The notes under the pieces: model-generated
The model's input: the letters and a program-made list of their open reading frames with translations, nothing else
Databases searched by the model: none
Told to the model about the DNA's origin: nothing
NCBI GenBank assembly: GCA_030067055.1
Contig: JASJAL010000083.1
Location: 1 to 8,044, forward strand
Direction of reading: 5' to 3'
Length of the DNA stretch: 8,044 nt
Origin: Kiloniellales bacterium
GTDB taxonomy: Bacteria; Pseudomonadota; Alphaproteobacteria; Kiloniellales; JAKSBE01
Position numbers and translations under genes: made by a program
Shown here: in pieces, positions 5,977 to 8,044 of the stretch
Position numbering within the stretch: position 1 is the first letter of the stretch
How the letters are laid out: each line of letters opens with the position of its first letter

Positions 5977-6369
5977 ATGCGGCTGGGACTGCTGGCAGCG
6001 CCGGCCCTGCTCGCCTGGCTCGCCCTTCCGGCGGCTGCGGCCGAGGTGGCCGTGCTTCAAGGCCTGGACAAGATCACCGCCCGGATCTCGACCTTCGAGG
6101 CGCCGGTCGACCAGATCGTCCGCTTCGGGACCTTCGAAATCATCGCCAGGACCTGCCACAAGACCCCGCCGGAGGAGCCGCCTGAGCGGGCCGCCTTCCT
6201 GGAGATCACCGAGGTCAGGCCGGACTCGCCCTCGGCGCCGATCTTCACCGGCTGGATGTTCGCCTCCTCGCCGGCGCTCTCGGCCGTCGAGCACCCGGTC
6301 TATGACGTGTGGGTGATCGACTGCAAGAGCACGTCCAGCTCGGCGGCCTCGAGCGCCACCGGGAACTGA
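5977..6369 (+). CDS. DUF2155 family exported protein
   Basis: A 130-residue protein with an N-terminal signal peptide: MRLGL, a hydrophobic core to about residue 18, and a likely cleavage after AAAA near residue 22. The mature part carries [34 protein letters not shown] sequence (26-55), [12 protein letters not shown] (59-70), a [25 protein letters not shown] stretch (92-116), and a short Ser/Ala tail. These are hallmarks of DUF2155, an alphaproteobacterial periplasmic family without known function. Cys60 and Cys116 could form a disulfide. A GTG at 5968 would add three residues and overlap the previous gene by eight bases; the ATG at 5977, one base past that stop, is preferred but not certain. 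The last 70 bp overlap aat on the opposite strand, including the codons for YDVWVIDC. Confidence 0.9.
   Translation: MRLGLLAAPALLAWLALPAAAAEVAVLQGLDKITARISTFEAPVDQIVRFGTFEIIARTCHKTPPEEPPERAAFLEITEVRPDSPSAPIFTGWMFASSPALSAVEHPVYDVWVIDCKSTSSSAASSATGN
6300..6369. other. 70-bp convergent coding overlap of DUF2155 gene and aat
   Basis: The plus-strand DUF2155 frame ends at 6369 and the minus-strand aat frame ends at 6300, so 70 bp encode both C-termini. On the plus strand this covers YDVWVIDCK plus the Ser/Ala tail; on the minus strand it covers the last 22 or so Aat residues. There is no room for a standard terminator between the two genes. Confidence 0.85.
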
Positions 6370-6947
6370 GCGGTCACCGAGAGCGCTTGCGCCAGGCGCA
6401 TCTTGTAGGCTTCGCGCGGGAGTTCCACGGCACCGAACTGACGGAGGTGCGGCGTCGTGAACTGGGTGTCCAGCAAGCTGTAACCGCCCTTGATCAGGCG
6501 CAGGACCAGGTGAACCAGGGCAACCTTGCTGGCCTCCGATTCCCGGCTGAACATGCTTTCGCCGAAGAAAGCCGCGCCGAGGGACACCCCGTAGAGCCCG
6601 CCGACCAGCTGGTCATCCCGCCAGCATTCGATCGAATGGGCAAAGCCCATGTGGTGCAGCTCGGTGTAGAGCCCCTCTATGGTCCGGTTGATCCAGGTGT
6701 CGGGCCGGTTCAGCCCCGGCTCGGCGCAACCCGAGATCACCTCGTCGAAGGCGTGGTTGCAGCGGACGTCGAAGTCATGTCGCCGCACCCGGCGTTTCAG
6801 GCGCCGCGGGATGTGAAACTTTTCGAGGGGCAGGACACCTCGGTTGTCGGGATCGATCCAGTGGACGACGGGGTCGTCCCGGCTCTCGGCCATTGGGAAG
6901 ATCCCGATGGCGTAAGCCCTCAGCAGGAGCTCAGGATTGAGCTTCAT
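6300..6947 (-). CDS. aat: Leucyl/phenylalanyl-tRNA--protein transferase
   Basis: This cytoplasmic enzyme transfers Leu or Phe from its tRNA to proteins with N-terminal Arg or Lys, marking them for ClpS/ClpAP degradation. The 215-residue product shows the family opening [19 protein letters not shown] (3-21), [20 protein letters not shown] (29-48), [27 protein letters not shown] (83-109), the highly conserved [22 protein letters not shown] (114-135) with ASKVAL after it, and [16 protein letters not shown] (158-173). The ATG at 6947 matches the usual N-terminus. The frame is open 20 codons further up, but that extension would overlap accC. GAGGA lies 12 bases before the ATG, a loose spacing. accC ends 20 bp upstream, suggesting one transcript. 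The C-terminal 22 or so residues are encoded opposite the end of the DUF2155 gene. Confidence 0.96.
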   Translation of the reverse strand: MKLNPELLLRAYAIGIFPMAESRDDPVVHWIDPDNRGVLPLEKFHIPRRLKRRVRRHDFDVRCNHAFDEVISGCAEPGLNRPDTWINRTIEGLYTELHHMGFAHSIECWRDDQLVGGLYGVSLGAAFFGESMFSRESEASKVALVHLVLRLIKGGYSLLDTQFTTPHLRQFGAVELPREAYKMRLAQALSVTAQFPVALEAAELDVLLQSITHTS

Positions 6948-6967
6948 CCGCCGGTTACCGTCCTCAT

Positions 6968-8044
6968 TCAGGCCTCGGACGTCTGGTCCACGAACCTCTC
7001 GAGCCAATGAATATCATAGTCACCGTTGATGAAATCGTTAGCCCCAATCAAATCGTGGTGTAGCGGAATTGTCGTCTTGACCCCGTCAACCACGTACTCT
7101 TCCAGCGCCCGCCGCAGGCGCATCAGGCATTCGTTTCGATTGCGCCCGTGAACGATCAGCTTGGCGATTAGACTATCGTAATGCGGTGGAATCCGGTAGC
7201 CACCGTAGATTGCAGAATCGACGCGCACCCCTAGGCCGCCCGGAACATGATGGCTGGTGATGGTCCCAGGGCTGGGCATGAAGGTCTGGGGGTCCTCGGC
7301 GTTGATCCGGCATTCGATGGCGTGGCCCGAAAAGACGACGTCCTCCTGGGTCAGGGCCAGGGGCGATCCGGCGGCGATGCGGATCTGCTCGCGGACGATG
7401 TCGATACCGGTGATTGCCTCCGAGATCGGGTGCTCGACCTGCAAGCGCGTGTTCATCTCGATGAAGAAGAACTCGCCGTTCTCGTAGAGGAACTCCAGGG
7501 TGCCGGCGCTGCGGTAGCCGAACTTGCGCATAGCATCGGTGGCGATCTTGCCGATGCCCTCGCGCGCGCTTTCGTTGAGCGCCGGGGAGGGCGCCTCCTC
7601 CAGCAGCTTCTGGTGGCGCCGCTGCAGCGAGCAGTCGCGCTCGCCCAGGTGAATGGCGTTGCCCTGGCCGTCGGCCAGGATCTGGATCTCGATATGCCGC
7701 GGCCCGCCCAGGTAGCGCTCCAGGTAGACGGCGTCGTTGCCGAAGGCCGCCTTGGCCTCGCTGCGTGCCATGCCCAGCGCCTGGATCAGCCCGTCGCGGT
7801 CCTGGGCCACTTTCATGCCGCGCCCGCCGCCGCCGGCCGCCGCCTTGACCAGGATCGGGAAGCCGACGTCGTCGGCCACCCGGAGCGCCTCCTCGTCTTC
7901 GGTGATCGCCCCGTCGGAGCCGGGGACGACCGGGATCCCGAGGGAGACCGCCGCCTCCTTGGCCGCGACCTTGTCGCCCATCAACTGGATGTGCTCGGGC
8001 GAGGGGCCGATGAAGACGAAGCCGTGCTCCTCGACCATGGCCGC
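6968..8044 (-). CDS. accC: Acetyl-CoA carboxylase biotin carboxylase subunit (partial, N-terminus beyond right edge)
   Basis: AccC carboxylates the biotin on AccB using ATP and bicarbonate, the first step of malonyl-CoA formation for fatty acid synthesis. The window holds the last 358 codons of an enzyme usually near 450, so roughly the first 90 residues, including the ILIANRGEIA opening, lie beyond the edge; the frame is open through 8044. Visible marks are [17 protein letters not shown], the ATP-grasp glycine loop [34 protein letters not shown], the biotin carboxylase signature [20 protein letters not shown], and [12 protein letters not shown] followed by FMPSPGTI. The protein ends in [19 protein letters not shown]. 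The Met encoded at 8036-8038 is internal, not the start. aat follows 20 bp downstream. accB would be expected just past the right edge, but this cannot be seen. Confidence 0.97.
   Translation of the reverse strand, partial: AAMVEEHGFVFIGPSPEHIQLMGDKVAAKEAAVSLGIPVVPGSDGAITEDEEALRVADDVGFPILVKAAAGGGGRGMKVAQDRDGLIQALGMARSEAKAAFGNDAVYLERYLGGPRHIEIQILADGQGNAIHLGERDCSLQRRHQKLLEEAPSPALNESAREGIGKIATDAMRKFGYRSAGTLEFLYENGEFFFIEMNTRLQVEHPISEAITGIDIVREQIRIAAGSPLALTQEDVVFSGHAIECRINAEDPQTFMPSPGTITSHHVPGGLGVRVDSAIYGGYRIPPHYDSLIAKLIVHGRNRNECLMRLRRALEEYVVDGVKTTIPLHHDLIGANDFINGDYDIHWLERFVDQTSEA

Noticed and set aside
6948..7007. Upstream extension of aat to 7007
   Set aside because: It would overlap the end of accC and add 20 residues before the conserved [21 protein letters not shown] start.

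Overview
The window reads as a chromosomal housekeeping segment of a GC-rich alphaproteobacterium, most likely a Rhodospirillales-like lineage. The case rests on a bacterial NDUFA12 gene, a periplasmic DUF2155 gene, and the aat/accC genes packed beside them. This clustering of NDUFA12, mlaD, DUF2155, aat and accC is, from memory, typical of Alphaproteobacteria. No mobile element, CRISPR array, rRNA, tRNA or phage gene was found, and no interval above 300 bases lacks a gene.

Left part (1-3750), all on the minus strand. The first 484 codons of nrdJ, the adenosylcobalamin-dependent class II ribonucleotide reductase, run off the left edge. A 232-base AT-richer region (1455-1686) lies upstream of it. 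It carries a 16-bp inverted repeat and a strong match to an NrdR box, so it is probably the nrdJ control region. Next come an EamA/DMT-type ten-helix transporter and a DUF6352-like protein of unknown function.

Middle (3891-6369), all on the plus strand: NDUFA12 (complex I accessory subunit), mlaD (MCE-domain lipid transport), a class I SAM methyltransferase joined to mlaD by an ATGA overlap, an 82-residue conserved-looking small protein with a probable TTG start, and a DUF2155 exported protein. The last four are close enough to form one operon. NDUFA12 and the DUF6352 gene diverge from a shared 140-bp region.

Right part (6300-8044), minus strand: accC (biotin carboxylase of acetyl-CoA carboxylase, cut by the right edge) followed 20 bp later by aat (leucyl/phenylalanyl-tRNA-protein transferase). 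aat converges on the DUF2155 gene and the two coding regions overlap by 70 bp.

The genes do not form one pathway. They cover DNA precursor synthesis (nrdJ), envelope lipid handling (mlaD), fatty acid synthesis (accC), respiration (NDUFA12) and N-degron tagging (aat). I do not see a clear undescribed system. The items most worth checking are the nrdJ operator region, the dual-coding DUF2155/aat overlap, and the methyltransferase and small gene placed between mlaD and DUF2155.
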